DNA of 64,000 bases from positions 3,782,001 through 3,846,000 of the forward strand of contig AP025763.1 in assembly GCA_027943745.1 (NCBI GenBank), written 5' to 3'. A model generated the notes under the pieces. The model worked only from the letters and a program-made list of their open reading frames with translations. It did no database searches and was not told where the DNA came from. A program made the position numbers and the translations under genes. Positions 63,446 to 64,000 of this stretch are shown one piece after another. Each line of letters begins with the position of its first letter. Positions within the stretch are counted from its first letter, which is position 1. This stretch comes from Neptuniibacter victor (GTDB lineage: Bacteria; Pseudomonadota; Gammaproteobacteria; Pseudomonadales; Balneatricaceae).

Positions 63446-64000
63446 ATGAGTAACATCCCTAGCTACACCAGCGGTACGAGTACAAAGCCACTGATCGGTA
63501 TGACCATCGGTGACAAATTTGATGAAATCGCTGCCACCTATCCAGATAACGATGCCCTAATTGTTCGCCATCAAGGCATTCGCTTAACTTATGCTGAGCT
63601 AAAGCAACAAGTTGATGCGGCAGCCAGAGCTTTTCTTGCGATCGGCGTAAAACGCGGCGATCGCGTCGGCATGTGGTCTCCAAACTGTGCAGAATGGACA
63701 ATCACGCAATTTGCCACAGCAAAAGTTGGTGCCATCCTTGTAAACGTTAACCCTGCTTATCGTCTACATGAACTTGAATATGCGATGAATCAATCAGAAG
63801 CAAAGTTTCTGGTTACCGCAGATAGCTTCAAGAGTTCTAATTATTCCGCAATGCTATTTGAATTAGCACCGGAACTAAAAGAGTGCGCTGAAGGCGAACT
63901 AAAATCTGAAAAGCTGCCAAGCCTGCAAGGCATCATCAACCTTTCTAAAGAGAAAGTGACCGGCATGTGGCGCTGGGATGATTTCGTTGAGATGGCGGAT
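63446..64000 (+). CDS. Acyl-CoA ligase (AMP-binding), N-terminal part, runs off the window
   Basis: An open frame from ATG 63446 (an in-frame ATG also lies at 63431; neither has a strong ribosome site) continues to the last base, giving 185 residues. The sequence MTIGDKFDEIAATYPDNDAL, followed by RVGMWSPNCAEWTITQFATA and VNVNPAYRLHELEYAMNQSE, is the N-terminal domain of a FadD-like/medium-chain acyl-CoA synthetase. The ATP-binding STSGTTG-type motif lies beyond the window. It follows the liu cluster in the same direction and may activate a branched or short-chain acid, or acetoacetate-related substrates. Confidence 0.88.
   Translation, partial: MSNIPSYTSGTSTKPLIGMTIGDKFDEIAATYPDNDALIVRHQGIRLTYAELKQQVDAAARAFLAIGVKRGDRVGMWSPNCAEWTITQFATAKVGAILVNVNPAYRLHELEYAMNQSEAKFLVTADSFKSSNYSAMLFELAPELKECAEGELKSEKLPSLQGIINLSKEKVTGMWRWDDFVEMAD

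Noticed and set aside
1-64000. CRISPR arrays, insertion sequences, prophage, tRNA or rRNA genes
   Set aside because: No regularly spaced repeats, transposase or integrase motifs, or tRNA cloverleaf signatures were seen by eye on either strand.

Overview
The window looks like chromosome from a heterotrophic marine gammaproteobacterium, probably in or near the Oceanospirillaceae (Neptunomonas/Amphritea-like). This is inferred from gene families, a moderate GC content, an NhaD-type sodium/proton antiporter, several chemotaxis and cyclic-di-GMP proteins, and large aerobic acyl-CoA and branched-chain amino acid catabolic operons. No species-level marker is present. There are no tRNA or rRNA genes, insertion sequences, prophage genes or CRISPR arrays that I can support.

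Layout. 1-3.7 kb: the last codons of a molybdate transporter ATPase (modC), a PAS-GGDEF-EAL protein, NhaD, and a short LuxR-type DNA-binding remnant. 3.7-14 kb: an accessory catabolic locus. On the minus strand it carries an aldehyde dehydrogenase plus an acetolactate-synthase-like ThDP enzyme, and an operon glcD-glcE-glcF-TRAP binding protein. A LysR gene is divergent from each unit. Together these suggest oxidation of a 2-hydroxy acid to a 2-oxo acid, decarboxylation to an aldehyde and oxidation to an acid. 14-23 kb: rhodanese, an MFS transporter with a divergent AraC regulator, two chemoreceptors (one PAS/Aer-like, one Cache), a GlxA-type regulator divergent from an AhpD-like protein, and a glutathione transferase with a perfect FNR/Anr-type box upstream. 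22.6-28 kb (minus): MaoC-like hydratase, isochorismatase-like hydrolase, acyl-CoA ligase, then a PAS histidine kinase with a FixJ-like response regulator. 28-31.6 kb: malonyl-CoA decarboxylase and acetoacetyl-CoA reductase, an EamA exporter and a carboxymuconolactone-decarboxylase-like protein.

31.8-35.4 kb holds the electron-transfer hub: etfBA divergent from ETF-ubiquinone oxidoreductase, the acceptor for the acyl-CoA dehydrogenases encoded further along. 35.8-38.3 kb encodes a CHASE-PAS-GAF-GGDEF cyclase. 38.3-49.1 kb has two SDRs and the valine operon mmsA, isobutyryl-CoA dehydrogenase, enoyl-CoA hydratase, 3-hydroxyisobutyryl-CoA hydrolase, mmsB and a prpE-like ligase, with the AraC regulator mmsR divergent. 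49.2-55.3 kb contains a thiolase and a Liv-type ABC importer (livG, F, J, H, M). 55.6-62.6 kb is a complete leucine/isovalerate operon, liuRABCDE, followed by an AhpD-like protein and the start of another acyl-CoA ligase that runs off the window. The unifying theme is import and complete oxidation of branched-chain amino acids and short acyl-CoAs, with electrons passed through ETF to ubiquinone.

Regulation visible in the DNA: a LiuR-type palindrome TTTACGTAAACGTAAA sits inside a MerR-style 19-bp promoter spacer before liuR, and a second copy lies before the thiolase gene. A recurrent 10-mer TTTTCCCT(A/T)A lies in the intergenic regions of liu/liv, etf, mmsR/mmsA and an SDR gene, with near matches by malonyl-CoA decarboxylase and a second etf site. 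This suggests a shared regulator that I cannot name. Most operons end in clear intrinsic terminators.
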